Below, one piece after another: positions 9,244 to 20,800 of a stretch of 64,000 nt of DNA. Each line of letters begins with the position of its first letter. Within the stretch, counting starts at the first letter, position 1. The notes beneath the pieces were generated by a model, which worked only from the letters and a program-made list of their open reading frames with translations, was not told the DNA's origin and did no database searches. The stretch lies in contig JAGTXO010000003.1 in assembly GCA_019448385.1 (NCBI GenBank), forward strand, positions 806,001 through 870,000, given 5' to 3'. Position numbers and translations under genes: made by a program. This DNA is from Diacronema lutheri (lineage: Eukaryota; Haptophyta; Pavlovophyceae; Pavlovales; Pavlovaceae).

Positions 9244-10461
9244 TCATCTGCTCAGCGCGCGTGCCGCGCGGCCGCCCCTCCACGGCGCGACGTCAAAATT
9301 GGTGCGCTCGGCGACGCGCAGCTTGGCGCTGCGCGCGCGCCCGTTGAGCGCAACCTCAGCGTCTGTTGCCGTCACAGGCTTGCGCGTGAGCGGTCGCCAG
9401 TGCGAGAGGGCATTGCCCATCTCGTCCTGGTCGAGTCGGCCGTCGAGGTGGCCCGAGCGCATCACGTTTTTGGCGCGCCGGTCCTCGAGCGAGTGGTACG
9501 AGAGGATTGCGAGGCGGCCGCCCGGACGGACGAGGTCCGCAGCGGCGAGGAGGATGGCCTCGAGCTCGCCGAGCTCGTCGTTGACGAGGATGCGCAGCGC
9601 CTGGAAGACGCGCGCCAGCGTCTTCGTCCGCTTCGGCTCAGGTGTGACGCTCTCGACCGCGTGCACCAGCTGTGCAGTGCTCTCGAGCGGGCGAGCGGCC
9701 AGGATCGCGCGCGCGATCGGCCGCGCGTATTTCTCCTCGCCGTAGTCCTGTAGGGCGCGGACGAGCTCAGCGGGCTCGCACGCGTTCAGGAAGTCCTTGG
9801 CCGACGGCCCGGGCGACGTTTGGTCCATCCGCATGTCGAGCGCGCCGTCGCGCCGAAACGAGAAGCCGCGGTAGTCGGCGTCGATCTGGTGCGACGAGAC
9901 GCCGAGATCGAGCATCAGGCCGCTCAGTCCGCGCTGCGCGCTGAGTGCGGGAAGCTCGAGGCCAGCGAGCGCGGAGGGCAGGTATCGAAAGGACGTGTGC
10001 AGCGGGCGCAGGCTCTGCGCATCGACGTGCGCGCGCAGCCGGTCGCACGCTTGCGCAAGCGCCTCCTCGTCGCGGTCGACGCCGACGACCACACCACCTG
10101 CGGGCGCGACCACGTCGAGGAGCGCGGATGTGTGGCCACCGCCACCGAGCGTGCCGTCAGCGTATACGCCCGACGGATCGGTCACGAGCCAATCGACCGT
10201 CTCCCGCAGCATCACGGGCACGTGGTAGGCTTCGCTCTCATCGCTCTCATCGCGCTCGCACGGGCTCTCCGCGCCGCGGTCTTCGTCGGCGGCGGCGCGG
10301 CGCGCATCGACGCGCGGCCGCTGGCACGGCGCGCTCGGCCGGAGCACGCGGAGTGCGCGGCAGCCGCTCCGGCCGTGCAGCCAAGGCATCCCGGTCGCTC
10401 GCGCCGTGAACCCGAGAACTAACCACCCTACGCCGGCCGCCGCCATCGCGGTTCTTGGCAC
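9244..10461 (-). CDS. rsmH: Organellar 16S rRNA (cytosine-N4)-methyltransferase RsmH/METTL15 type
   Basis: The intronless 405-residue protein belongs to the MraW/RsmH family, which methylates N4 of the cytosine at position 1402 (E. coli numbering) in the small-subunit rRNA decoding centre. Blocks seen: YHVPVMLRE, the SAM-binding YADGTLGGGGHTSALLD, VDRDEEAL, LMLDLGVSSHQID, GFSFRRDGALDMRMD and LSYHSLEDRRAKN. The bacterial-type protein in a eukaryotic genome implies an organellar target. Residues 1-80 precede the catalytic core, are rich in Arg and Ala, and include a hydrophobic patch (GVGWLVLGF), compatible with a transit sequence for mitochondrion or plastid; which one cannot be decided. The TrmB gene lies upstream on the same strand, 159 bp away, so two organellar RNA methyltransferases are neighbours. 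Confidence 0.92.
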   Translation of the reverse strand: MPRTAMAAAGVGWLVLGFTARATGMPWLHGRSGCRALRVLRPSAPCQRPRVDARRAAADEDRGAESPCERDESDESEAYHVPVMLRETVDWLVTDPSGVYADGTLGGGGHTSALLDVVAPAGGVVVGVDRDEEALAQACDRLRAHVDAQSLRPLHTSFRYLPSALAGLELPALSAQRGLSGLMLDLGVSSHQIDADYRGFSFRRDGALDMRMDQTSPGPSAKDFLNACEPAELVRALQDYGEEKYARPIARAILAARPLESTAQLVHAVESVTPEPKRTKTLARVFQALRILVNDELGELEAILLAAADLVRPGGRLAILSYHSLEDRRAKNVMRSGHLDGRLDQDEMGNALSHWRPLTRKPVTATDAEVALNGRARSAKLRVAERTNFDVAPWRGGRAARALSR

Positions 10462-10620
10462 GCGCCCGAAAGCGTGGCTGCACGGCGGGGTCAGCGGGGG
10501 CGGGCGTGCACGACTGATGAGAGGCGTGACGAGTGCACGCAGCGCCGGTCCGAAGTCAGGGCGACGACCCCGTGCACGGCGGCAGCGGGGACGGCTGGGA
10601 CGGCAAGGAAAGGCGGTTGG

Positions 10621-11472
10621 CTACAGGCGCGTGTAGAGCGCGCGCCAGACGTTGCCGCCCTTCCGCGCCGTCGCGATCTCGCGCTCGGTCGCGATCCCGA
10701 TCGGGTTGTGGTCGAGCCACCCGTCGCTCGCTGGGCCGGGCGCCGGCGCGAGCCGGTCGCCCGTCGTTTGCTCGATCTGCTCGCGCATCGCCTCGGCGAG
10801 CTCGCGTACGTCGGACTGGACAAAGAGCGTGCCGCCGGGTGGCAGTCGCGCCGCGATGTGCTCGACGAGCTCCGGCTGCACCACGCGCCGCTTGTGGTGC
10901 CGCTTTTTGAACCACGGGTCGGGGAACTGAATCGACACGGACGCGAGTGGCGAGCGGCACGCGCTCGCGATCGCCGGCAGGTCGACGTTGGCGTTGCACT
11001 GGAGGAAGCGAAGGTTGCCGATCGCACGCACGTCGGCCCAGCCGTTCGCGCGCTCGACCAGCGACTCGCGGATCTCGAGGCCGAGCACGTTTGTCCCGGG
11101 CCGCGCGTCGGCGAGATGCACGCAGAAGTGGCCAGCCGCGCAGCCAATGTCGATGTGGAGCGGGCGCGGCTGGTCAAAGGCCCGCGCGTCCCAATCGGTG
11201 GCGAGCTTGAGCGGGCGCTGGTGGTGCGACGCTAGCGGATTCACGTGTTGCCGGGGGCGCTTCCACCGCGCGGATGAGCTGGGGCTCTCGCCGCCATCCA
11301 CGGTGGCGGCGCGCGGCGGCGCGCCGGGCGGCGCGGGCGCGACGGCGTATATGCGCGCGCATGACACGCGCTGAATTGCGCGCGGCAGCGCCGCGCCGCG
11401 CTGCATCGCGTCGACGCGCACCGAGCTGGCGGAGAAGGCGATCAACAGCACGACGTCCACGCGCCGCAGCAT
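10621..11472 (-). CDS. trmB: tRNA (guanine-N7)-methyltransferase, probably plastid-targeted
   Basis: The ATG at 11472 is chosen over an upstream one because upstream codons overlap the start of the opposite gene and are Arg/Pro-rich. The 283-residue product begins with a signal-peptide-like stretch (MLRRVDVVLLIAFSASSVRVDA) followed by an Arg/Ala-rich segment. In algae with secondary plastids this bipartite leader sends proteins to the plastid; this destination is inferred. The catalytic core is typical of TrmB, which makes m7G46 in the tRNA variable loop: LHIDIGCAAGHF (SAM motif I), NVLGLEIRESLVERA, SIQFPDPWFKKRHHKRR and FVQSDVRELAEAM, ending in the GGNVWRALYTR block. It uses the single-chain bacterial form and not the two-subunit eukaryotic cytosolic form. 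Confidence 0.9.
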   Translation of the reverse strand: MLRRVDVVLLIAFSASSVRVDAMQRGAALPRAIQRVSCARIYAVAPAPPGAPPRAATVDGGESPSSSARWKRPRQHVNPLASHHQRPLKLATDWDARAFDQPRPLHIDIGCAAGHFCVHLADARPGTNVLGLEIRESLVERANGWADVRAIGNLRFLQCNANVDLPAIASACRSPLASVSIQFPDPWFKKRHHKRRVVQPELVEHIAARLPPGGTLFVQSDVRELAEAMREQIEQTTGDRLAPAPGPASDGWLDHNPIGIATEREIATARKGGNVWRALYTRL

Positions 11473-11513
11473 GGAAAAGCGCTCGTTACGCTTTTGTGCG
11501 AGCGGCCAAAACG
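11473..11513. promoter_or_regulatory. 41-bp divergent spacer
   Basis: Only 41 bp separate the ATG of TrmB (minus strand) from the ATG of the coiled-coil gene (plus strand). Promoters for both must overlap or lie inside the neighbouring 5' ends. No TATA-like motif was seen. Confidence 0.45.
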
Positions 11514-14500
11514 ATGGTCGGGGAGCTGGACGAGAGCGCTGGCGAGGGCTTCGGCGAGGAGGAGCGCGCATCGCCCGCGGCGGCGGTGGGCGTGGTGATG
11601 CCTGAAGCACCGCTCCCACCGCCGCCCTTGTCGCCCGCGGAGCGCAAGACGCGCGAAGAATGGAGCGTGGCGACGATCGCATGGGCGTGGAAGGGGACGC
11701 GCATGCGCATACAGCGTGATGTCGCGAAAGCATCGGTGCGCGAGGCGGTGGCGGCGCAGGAGGCGCTGCAGCGCGACATCAACAAGTTGCTCAAGCTGCG
11801 CGACAAGGACGCCAAGGTCGCGCAGGGCCTACGCGAGCGCATCGAGGCCGAAGAGGCAAATTCGCGCGAGCTGCAGTTCACGCTCGCCGTCAAGAGCTCG
11901 CTCGTCGAGAAGACCAAAGAGGACGCTCTTGCGCAGGTGGCGGTCGCGGTCGAAGTGGCGACACACCGCGAGCGCGCCGCCGCAGCGACCGCCCTGCGCC
12001 ACGAGAAAGTTGCCCGCTTCTTCGCGCGCGCCGCGCACACGAAAGCGACGCAACGCGCGCGCCTCGAGAGCGCGCGCGCGCTCATGGCGTGGCGGATCGC
12101 GCAGAGGACGGACGCGGCCGTTCTTGGCAGGGCACTCAAAGACATGGAGATGGACGTGCAGCGCGCGCGTCTCGAGTGGCGGCTTGTCACGCACGCCGCC
12201 GACGCGGACCTCGACGACGCGCGCCGCGAGGGGCACGCGCGCGGCCGCGCCGAGCGCGCGGCCGAGGCTGCGCACGAGCTCGCGGCCACGCGCGCCGAGC
12301 ACGCGGAGGCGACGGCGAAGGTGCAGCAGTCGCACGTGGCCGAGCTCGCGTTGCGGCAGAAGCAGGCCGAGGCGTACCTCAAGGAGATGCGCGAGCGCTG
12401 GCGCGACGAATGGGGGCGCGAGTGGGCAAGGCGCGCCGAGGAGAAGGTCTTGCGCGCTGCATCGTCGGTCGCAATCCGCTGCATGCGCGCGATGGCCGCC
12501 GAGTTGGACGACGAGCGGATGGACCTGGAGCGAGCGCAATCGCTGCACGCGCACATGCTGCGCGAGCAGCTCGACGACGAGCTCGACGCTGCGCGCGCGC
12601 AGCATGCGCAGGAGGCGGCGACGTGGGAGGAGGAGAAGCGCGCGCTCGTTGCGAGCGCGCGCGACGCCGGCCACACCGCAACGGCCGGCGCGGCGCTGCT
12701 CGTGTCCGAGCTCGCGCTATCTGAGGCGGAGACGGAGGCGCTCGGCGACCATGCTGATGGCCTCGCTGCCACCATCGACCAGCTACAAGGCGACGTTGGC
12801 GCGCTCGAGGATGAGACGCGCGCGCTCGAGGCGGAGAGAGAGCAGTTGCTCGAGCAGATCGCCGAGCTCGAGCGCGCGCCCGCATTCCCGCGCGGGCGCG
12901 CGTCGAGCCGGGGCAACCGCGTCGCGGCCTTGCCGTCCTCGTCGTCTCCGCGCGCCGCGCCGGGCTCAGGCGCTGACGGCTCTGCCAGCCCAGCGGCCGG
13001 CCGGCCGGCGGCGCGCACGTCGAGGCCGGGGAGCGAGGGATCGCCGCTGGGCGCGTGCGACGAGCGTCGCGTGGGTGCAGACGCGAGCGCACACGGCGCC
13101 TGGGCCGGCGGGCGCGCGAGCGGCAGCGATGGCGGCGCCAGCGCGGACGCAGCGGGTGGCGGCGCGGTCGTAAGCGGTTCGATCCGTAACCGACGCGGCA
13201 GCGGTGGTGGCGAGGGCACTCCCGGCGCGCGGTCGACTGCCAATGGCGATCGACCGGCGAGTGGCGCGCGCGTGATGGGCGCGACGATGCGCCGACGCGC
13301 GGCGACAACGGCGGAGAAGGGCGTGGGCACGGGCGCGAGTGAGCTCGCGAGCGCTGACGAGGCGCAGAAGTATGTCGAGGCTGCGCGCGAGGCGGAGGCT
13401 TTGGAGGCGGGGATGACGGGCGGCGCGGCCGTGCTCGCCAACCTGCTCTCGTCTAGCGATAGCGAGCGTCTCGTGCTGCAGGTGAGCGCCGCGCTCAACG
13501 TCGACATGAGCGCGCTCACGCACTTGCGCGAGTTCGAGGAGCAGGCTGACACGCGCGAGGGCGAACACGACGCCGCGCGCGCGAGCAGGCAGGCGGCGCG
13601 CGAGGAGCGCGCGCGCGCGACGAAGCTGGCCGCGGCGGGCGCGGCCGACGCACTGCTCGCGGCGGCGCGCAACGCGGCGACGGCCGAGGCGCGCGTGCGC
13701 CGCTCGCACGCCGAGGCGCGCAGATGCGCGCAGTTGCTTGCGGGTGAGGCGGAGGTCGCGCAACGGCGCGGCGACCTGCTCGTGCACGCCGAGGCGCGCC
13801 GCACGGCCGAGGCGCGCGTGTGGCATGGCTCAGTCGACGAGGCGGAGGGCGAGGCGCGCGCGGCGAGTGGCGCGTTCTCGCGCGCGCGCTCGGAGGCGTA
13901 CGCCGCCGAGGAGGCGCTCGCCAGCACGCGGCGCGCGCTTGCGTTGGAGCAAAATGAGCGCGCGCGCGTCGACGTTGAGCTGCTCGGCTCGCGCACGGAG
14001 GCGGCGGAGGTGCGCGCGGAGGCAGACGAGCTGCGCGCGACGATGCGCGCGCGCGACGTGGGGTACACGCGCGCGTTCGCCGACCTCAACGCCGAGCTGC
14101 AGACCGTGAAGGTCGAGTCGGCGGACGACCGCGAGGAGGCGGCTGCCGCGCTCGCGCAGTCGGAGGAGCGCGCCGAGAATTTGCGAGAGAGCGCGCACTT
14201 TGCGAGCGCCGAGCTCGAGCGGCTGACGCGCGCGCTCTCGGCGATGCAGCTGCACGCGCACCAACAGGAGAAATCGCAATGGCAGTTTTTGCTGGACCAT
14301 CGCGTCGCTGGCGGAACTGCGCCCGGCCTCGCGCCACTGGCCGCGAGGCCCGTTGGCGTGTCCGTGTACCACCTGCAGGCCGCGGGCGGTTCGCTCTCGC
14401 GCCCGGCATCGAGGGAGAGCCGTGCGAGCGGCGCGGCGCGGTCGGCGCTCGGCTCGAGCACGTCGCTCAGCCACCTGCCCGGGCTTAGCCGGCCCGTCTC

Positions 14501-14657
14501 CGCGGCGTCGCGCGGCGCGCTGGGCGGGGGCGGCGCCAGGCAACTCAGCATGGCCAGCGCGTACGAGCCACTCGGCGCGAGCATCGCGAGCCTCGCGCCG
14601 ATGCGCCCGGCGCTTCCGGTCGGGCACGGCGAGGTTGAAGGCGCGTGGGAGCGGTGA
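11514..14657 (+). CDS. Long coiled-coil protein, function unknown
   Basis: The single exon encodes 1,047 residues from ATG 11514; upstream in-frame codons are Arg-rich and overlap the opposite gene, so they were left out. A non-repetitive N terminus with Pro-rich stretch (LPPPPLSPAERKTREEW) leads into near-continuous Ala/Glu/Arg-rich helix from about residue 60 to 470 and again from about 610 to 930, typical of coiled coils (EELEAERE-type heptads). A Gly/Ser/Arg-rich disordered insert separates the two rods at about 470-600. The C-terminal 120 residues are Ser/Gly/Ala-rich and probably disordered. Centrosomal, basal-body and Golgi scaffold proteins have this shape, but I see no signature for any of them. 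Composition alone could give weak false homology, so no name is offered. Confidence 0.72.
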   Translation: MVGELDESAGEGFGEEERASPAAAVGVVMPEAPLPPPPLSPAERKTREEWSVATIAWAWKGTRMRIQRDVAKASVREAVAAQEALQRDINKLLKLRDKDAKVAQGLRERIEAEEANSRELQFTLAVKSSLVEKTKEDALAQVAVAVEVATHRERAAAATALRHEKVARFFARAAHTKATQRARLESARALMAWRIAQRTDAAVLGRALKDMEMDVQRARLEWRLVTHAADADLDDARREGHARGRAERAAEAAHELAATRAEHAEATAKVQQSHVAELALRQKQAEAYLKEMRERWRDEWGREWARRAEEKVLRAASSVAIRCMRAMAAELDDERMDLERAQSLHAHMLREQLDDELDAARAQHAQEAATWEEEKRALVASARDAGHTATAGAALLVSELALSEAETEALGDHADGLAATIDQLQGDVGALEDETRALEAEREQLLEQIAELERAPAFPRGRASSRGNRVAALPSSSSPRAAPGSGADGSASPAAGRPAARTSRPGSEGSPLGACDERRVGADASAHGAWAGGRASGSDGGASADAAGGGAVVSGSIRNRRGSGGGEGTPGARSTANGDRPASGARVMGATMRRRAATTAEKGVGTGASELASADEAQKYVEAAREAEALEAGMTGGAAVLANLLSSSDSERLVLQVSAALNVDMSALTHLREFEEQADTREGEHDAARASRQAAREERARATKLAAAGAADALLAAARNAATAEARVRRSHAEARRCAQLLAGEAEVAQRRGDLLVHAEARRTAEARVWHGSVDEAEGEARAASGAFSRARSEAYAAEEALASTRRALALEQNERARVDVELLGSRTEAAEVRAEADELRATMRARDVGYTRAFADLNAELQTVKVESADDREEAAAALAQSEERAENLRESAHFASAELERLTRALSAMQLHAHQQEKSQWQFLLDHRVAGGTAPGLAPLAARPVGVSVYHLQAAGGSLSRPASRESRASGAARSALGSSTSLSHLPGLSRPVSAASRGALGGGGARQLSMASAYEPLGASIASLAPMRPALPVGHGEVEGAWER

Positions 14658-14854
14658 CGGGTGAGCCGTCGCGATTGCAAAATCTCCAATCCTCGGGGGA
14701 TCCACCTATGCTCGCAGCATTGATTTGAAGCTCGGCGGTGGGCCGGGCCCCTTGCGTCGCAGCCCCCGCCTGGCTGGAGCCACATTCACATCCACAAAAG
14801 CCACAAGTCGTCAGTCGAGTCATTCGCACCCGTCTGCCCTGCGCGGGCGCCAGC

Positions 14855-17800
14855 ATGGAGTCCGAGATTGGGCCGGGCGAGCACGCCGAGGTGGCGGACT
14901 GGCTCGAGTTCCACTCGCGGCTGGCCGAGGTGAGCACGCTCGGCAAGCTTGAAAGCCGCGTGCAGCAGGCGCTCGACGACGAGCGCCAGAGCGCCGTGCG
15001 CGCGCTGCACGACGCGGCGCGGAGCGCGTCGCACGAGTGGCGGCGCGCGATGGCCGTCGCCGGCGGCGGCGAGGCGGCGACGCGCGGGAACGACTGGGGC
15101 CGGCCGCCGCGGCCATTCCAGCAGCACCGACCGGTGCACGCCTGCCTGCTGCAATACATGCGCAGCGCGCCACGGCTGCTCGCGGACTCCCTCGAGCGCG
15201 CGGGCGTTCTGCACTCGCGCTCTGCAGCGCACACCGCCGCCGCCGACGGCTCGGCCAGCGCGATGGGCGACGAGCTGGTGCCCGCGCTCCTCGCGCTCTT
15301 CGGCAGCCTGCACAACGTGCTCGAAGAGCTCCGCTGGCTCGCCTTTGCAGATGCTGTCTGTACGCGCAGGCTCGCGCGCTGCGACATGCGGTGCGTGGGC
15401 GCGGCGCGCGTGGCGGGCGGTGCGTCAGAGCCTCCAGCGGCCGCGCCGGCAGGCGCCGAGCCGGCGAGCAGCGAGCGTTTCGCCGAGCGCGGCTCATTCG
15501 TGATCCAGCTGCTCGCCGAGTACTTTCGCGTCGCGCCGGGCGCCGCGCGCTTTCTCACGCTCGTGGCCGGGCCGCCGCTCGACGACGCGATCCGCGCGGC
15601 GAGCGCCGGGTGGCGCGCGTCCACCCCGACCGCGCACGCGCCGCGCGCATCCGACGCGGGGCGCGACGGTGAGGGCGGGTCAGACGCGCGCGCGCGCGCG
15701 CCGCTCGAGCGCGCCGCGCCGCGCGCGCTCGCGCGCGAGACGGCGTGCACGCTGCTCCGCTCGATGCGCGCACACGCGCCGCTTGCGCCCGTCGGCGTGC
15801 GGCACGTGCTCGCGGCCATCCGGCGCGGCGCGCGCGCGCGCGGCGCGAGCTCGGCGCTGGCAGACGCGCTCGTCGCCGACACGCTCGTGCAGGCGTGGCT
15901 CTCGCCCGCCCTCGACGCGCCCGCCGCGTACGCGCTGCGGCTCGAGACATTGCTAGCGGAGGGGTGCGCGCAGGCGGACATGCCGCGCGTCAGCGGCGCA
16001 TTCGACGGCGCCGGCCGCACGGAAAGTTCCGATGGCTCGGGCTGCTCAGACGAAGACAGCGAAGCGGAGGAGCGCGTGCCGCTCGACGAGCCGCGCGAGC
16101 CTCTGCTCGCCGCCATCGCCTTTGAGTTACGCGCGCTCATCCCGGCGCTCGCCCACGCTGCGCAGAATGAAGACGGCGGCCCGCGCGGCGCGCTGCCACG
16201 GCCGGTGCCGGGCGCGTCGCCGCTCTCGAAGCGCGCGAAGCTGCTGCAGCACGTTGTGCGCGCAATCTCGTGGCCTCGACCAATCACGCGCGCGCTCCCC
16301 CCGCCCGCGGAACTTAACCGCGCCGTGCCGCCCGTGACGATCGAGGTGACGTTGCGTCACGTGAGCCTTCTTCGCGCGATCTTCGGCGCAGACCGGCGCG
16401 CGCTCGCCGCCGCGCTCGGCGGCGACGGCTCGGCGCTGCTCAGCTGCCTCGCAAACGTGGACAAGTGCGCGGACACAGTGCTGCACGCCTCCGCCGACGT
16501 CACCGTTAGCTTCTCGGTCAGCGCGGGCAGCGAGGCCGATCTCGCCGCGCCGCCCGCGCCGGCTGTCGCCGCGCCAGCGGCCGAGCGCGACGCGCAGCCA
16601 GCCGACGAGCTACTCGACGCGGAGAAGCTCTGCCACGTGCTCTCGCGGCTGCACCTCAGCTCGGCCGAGCTCGCGCCGCCCGCCGCGCCGGGCGCGGGCG
16701 GCGGCGCGGGCGCGCCCTTTCTCGAGCTGTTGGACGAGGTGCAAGCACAGCAGGCGTGCGCGCACTCGGCTGGCGTCCTGGCGCTCACCACGCAGCTGCA
16801 GCAGGTGTCAAACCTGCTGCGTGCCGCGCCGCCGCTCCCCGCGCCCGTCGCGCCGATGCCGGGCGGCGCTGCGGAGCACGCAGACGCGGACGCGCGCAGG
16901 CGCGCGCCGCTCTGGCGTTCGCTGCGCGCCGCGCTGCGCGCGCGCGAGCGCGCGCTCGGCCGCGCGGCGCTCGCGTGCCGGCACGCGGCGCGCTCGGTCA
17001 CGTTGCTCGAGGACGCGGCCGCTGTGGCGCGCGCCGACGCGGCGCACGCGAGCGAGTGCGCGCTCGCGTATGCCGTCGCGCGCGCACTCCGTTCGCGCGG
17101 GCCGGCGGCCGCGCTGCGCGCGTGGGCACGAGAGCTCGCGCGCGGCGCAGCCGACGGCTCGACCGCGCCGGCACGCGGCGCGGCGGTCGCTGAGCCCGTC
17201 GAGCGGATGACACGCCGCCTCGCGGACGGCCTACTGCGCGGCCGTGCGCACGAGTGGCGTCACGGCCTTGCGCTCCGCGCGCCGTTACCTACCGTAACCG
17301 CCACCGTAACCGCCACTTTCGCGTCCGCGCTTGAGTCTTCGCGCGGCGGCGGCGGCGCAAGCGCGGCCGGCGGCGCCGAGCGCGAAGTGCGCTGGCGCGC
17401 GCGCGTGATTGGCCGCCTGCACGAAGCGGTGAGCGCGCGCGCATACGAGTTTGCGCTCGAGGCGATGCCCGACGACGAGGCGTTTGCGGCGCTCGTCGCC
17501 GCCGAGCGCGCGCGCGGAGGCGCCGCTGCGGAGTTGGGCGTGTCGGGCGCGCAGGTTGCGGCCGCGGCGGTGCTGCAGCCACTCGTGAGCCTCGAGCTCG
17601 CGCGCATGTCACGCCACCACTCGGCGCAGGCCAAGGTCGCGTGCGTTGTGCGCGTATGGGCAGCTGTGCTTCGTCATTGCCCAGGCGAGGAACGCATGGA
17701 CGGCGCGGACGCGCCCGGCGGCGGCGGTGGCGACGGTGGCGGCGGCGGGCACGCGGCGGCGCGCGCGATCGTCGGCAGCGGAGGCGCGTGGCCCGCGCCC

Positions 17801-20800
17801 GCGCCCCTCAATTTGGCGCAGGACGCCGCGCACTCCGACGCCGACGAGGAGGAGGAGGCGCTCGCCGTCGTCTCGGCGCCGGACGCGGAGGCAGCGATGG
17901 CAGACCGGATCGGGGTGCTTGCGTTCTTGGTCGTGCGCGCGGCGCCCACGTCGGCGCTGGCTGACGCGCTGTACACACTCACGGCGCACCCGGCGCCGCC
18001 CACCCCAGCGCTGCCGTTTTTCATAACGGCACTCTTCCGCGCGCGCAACCTGAGCCTGGGAGGTGCGGCCGTGGCGGCGGAGGCGGCGCAGGCGGCGACG
18101 GCGGGCGTGGCGACGGTGGTGGGCGCGGCGGCGGAGGCAGGCGCAGCGGCGACGGGCGCACTGCGCGGGAATGGCGACAGCCACACGATGGCTGCGCACG
18201 GCGCGCCATGCGGCGGCGTCGATGCGTGGATCGCTGCGGGTGGGATGCGCGCAGATGACGACGGCGGCGGTGGCGATGGCGTGGCTGCGAGCGCGCCGGC
18301 CGGAAGCGGGTCGCACGTTGATCCCGACACAGAGTCCGACGCAGAGTCCGGCGCCGAGTCCGACGCCGAGTCCGACGCCGAGTCCGACGCGGGCGCCAAG
18401 CCGGACGGCGGCGCTCCCGGCGCCAGCGGTCGCGGCGCTGGCCGCGGCGGCGGCCGCGACGGCGGCGATGGCGCGTGCTCCCTCCTCGCCGAGCTGCGCG
18501 CGGCGGTGTGCGCGGAGCGGCGCATCGGTCGGTTGCTGAGTGCAACGCTCACCGAGTCGCACAGCCGGCTCTCGGAGGCGTGCCTGCAGGCGTACGCGCT
18601 CCGACGCGAGGAGGCGGCGATCGCCGCGCTCATCGAGCGCTGGCCCGCCGGGGCCGCGTCCGACGTTCCGCCCGACCCCGCGGAGTCGAGCGTCGCGGCA
18701 GAGCAGGACGCGAGCGCGCTGACGCGGCTGGGCGCGCGCGCGCCTCACACGCGCCTCGTCCGCCTGCTGCGCGAGCACCCGCAGCTCCTCTGCGCCGCGT
18801 TCGACGCGCGCGGCTGGCTCCGCCCCGACGCGCCGCCGTCGACTGCGCCGAATGTGATGGTTCGAATCCTCATTGTCGCGCTGCACGGCGCTCAGCCCGA
18901 GCGCTGCTCGCGCCTCGCCGCCGACGCCGTGTGCGTCGCGCTGAGCAACGCGCTCGGCGCGCGCGAGCCGACGCCGCCGCTCCCGCACGCCCCGCCTGGC
19001 GCGCTCGGCCCACCGGCCGCGCCGCCGGCCGCACCGGGTGCGATGGGGCTGCCGCCCGTGGATCGGCTTGCGCGGCTTGCGTTGCCCGAGCACGGTTTCG
19101 CATCACAGCTGCTCGCATCGCACTTTCGCGTCCTCCCGTGCGCGCGCCGCTTCCTCCAGTGCTCGCTCGCGCACGTGCTCGAGACGATCCTCGCCTCATC
19201 CGCCGAGCTCGAGCTGAGCGTCCGCCCGCACGACGTTGTGCGTGCGCTCGCGCCCGCGGACGCGCTCGCCGTTGTGGCGGACGCGCTCGGCTTCGCAGGC
19301 GGCAACACCGCCGTACCGCGTGACGGCGGCACGGTCGTTACCGCCGGCGCCGACGCCGGCGCGACGCCCGGCCAAATCGCCGAGCAGCATGCGGGCGCAC
19401 ACAGCGCCGGCGTCGGCGCGCGCGCGGTGGAATCGTCCAAAGGCCATCAGGCCGACGCGGCTACGTGGGCGGCCGTGTCGCGCGCGCGCGGCGCGCTCGA
19501 AGCGGCATTGGGTGGGCCGGCGGGCGATGCGATCTGGCGGCATGCGCTCGTGCGCGCCAAGGCGGCCGAGCGGGCCGCCGCGCTCGACTCGGCGTGTGAG
19601 CTCGTGCTCCACGCGCTCGCGGCCGCGGCGGGCGCGCGCGGCGCGCACGGCTCGCCGTTGGGCGCGTGCCGGCTGCTTGCGGCGATTCGAAACCATGCGG
19701 CGCGGCGGACGCCGCTCGGTGGTGGCGCCGCCGACGCGCTCGCCGCGCAGCTCGTCGTGCGATGCTGGCTCGGCCCCGCGCTGCGCGCGCCGCACGCATA
19801 CAGCATCGCCCTGCGCTGCGCCATTGGTGCCGCCGCCACGCGCAATTTGCGCGCGCTCGCCGACGCGCTCGGTCGCGCGGCGTGCGCAAAGGACGCGGCA
19901 GCAGCCGCGCTCGGTGGGCGCACGGCACAGCAGCTCGCGACCCTCGTCAACCGCCTCCTCCAAGCGGGCGACTTGGCACCGCTGGCGCGAGCGGCCGTGG
20001 ATGCGACCGCCGCGCCCGCCGCGCCCGCCTCGCCCGCCGCGCCCATTGCGCCGAGCAGAGCGCTCGCGCCCGTGCAGCCGGCCGCGCCGCCCGTCGTGCT
20101 CACGCGCCGCGCCTTCTCGTCCCTGTGGGCCCTCTTAATCCGCGCGCGCGCAACTGAGTCGGCCGCGCTCGCCGCGCCGCCGCCCGGGCCGCTCGACGGG
20201 GCGACTGGCCCACTCGCGCGGCGCAGCATGGAGGCGGAGCGGATCGCGGCCGCGGCCGAGGCAGCGGCCGACCCGGTCGCGCAGCTCGATGCGCTGCTCG
20301 CGCTCACGCGCGCCGACGCGGAGGAGTGGCATTCGCACGGCGGCTATGCAACGAGCGCGCGCGTGCCCGACGGCGGCGTGCGCAGCGGCGGGCGCCATGC
20401 GCCCGCCGCCGTGCCGAGCGCCGCGCAGCCGCCGCAGCCGCGCATGCTGCTGCTCGACGGTGCGGATGACGGCGCGTTCGACGGCGCGTGCGCCGACGGC
20501 GCTGGTGGCGCGCGCGCGGCGGAGACGCACGACGAGGCGCTGCTCGCCGCGCTCGCGGGCAGCCCGCGCTTCGCCGCCGCGCTCGCCGCCGCGACCGTGC
20601 GGCCGGCGTGCGCACGCGCGCGAGCGCACGCGCTCGAGTCCGCGTCGCGCCGCGCCGGCCGGCGCGGCGCGAGCGCGCGCGAGCCGGCACCAGGCCACGT
20701 CGATGCGCCTGCGCGACGCGACGCGGAGCGGCGCGCGCGCGCGCTGCGCGCCGCCGCGAGCGCGTGCGCGCTCGCGGGCGACGTGGACGGCGCGGTCGCA

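Noticed and set aside
11274-11513. Upstream extension of the coiled-coil protein by 80 residues
   Set aside because: It would overlap the 5' part of the TrmB gene and is Arg/Ala-rich like non-coding frames here; the ATG at 11514 is the better start.
11486-14785. Minus-strand frame of 1,099 residues, Ser/Ala/Cys/Arg-rich
   Set aside because: It is the exact antisense of the coiled-coil gene; its composition is what the reverse of Glu/Arg/Ala codons gives, and no domain is present.
18855-18872. GGTTCGAATCC, a match to the tRNA T-loop consensus
   Set aside because: It lies inside the coding sequence of the giant VPS9-like protein (VMVRILIVAL), and flanking bases do not form acceptor or anticodon stems.
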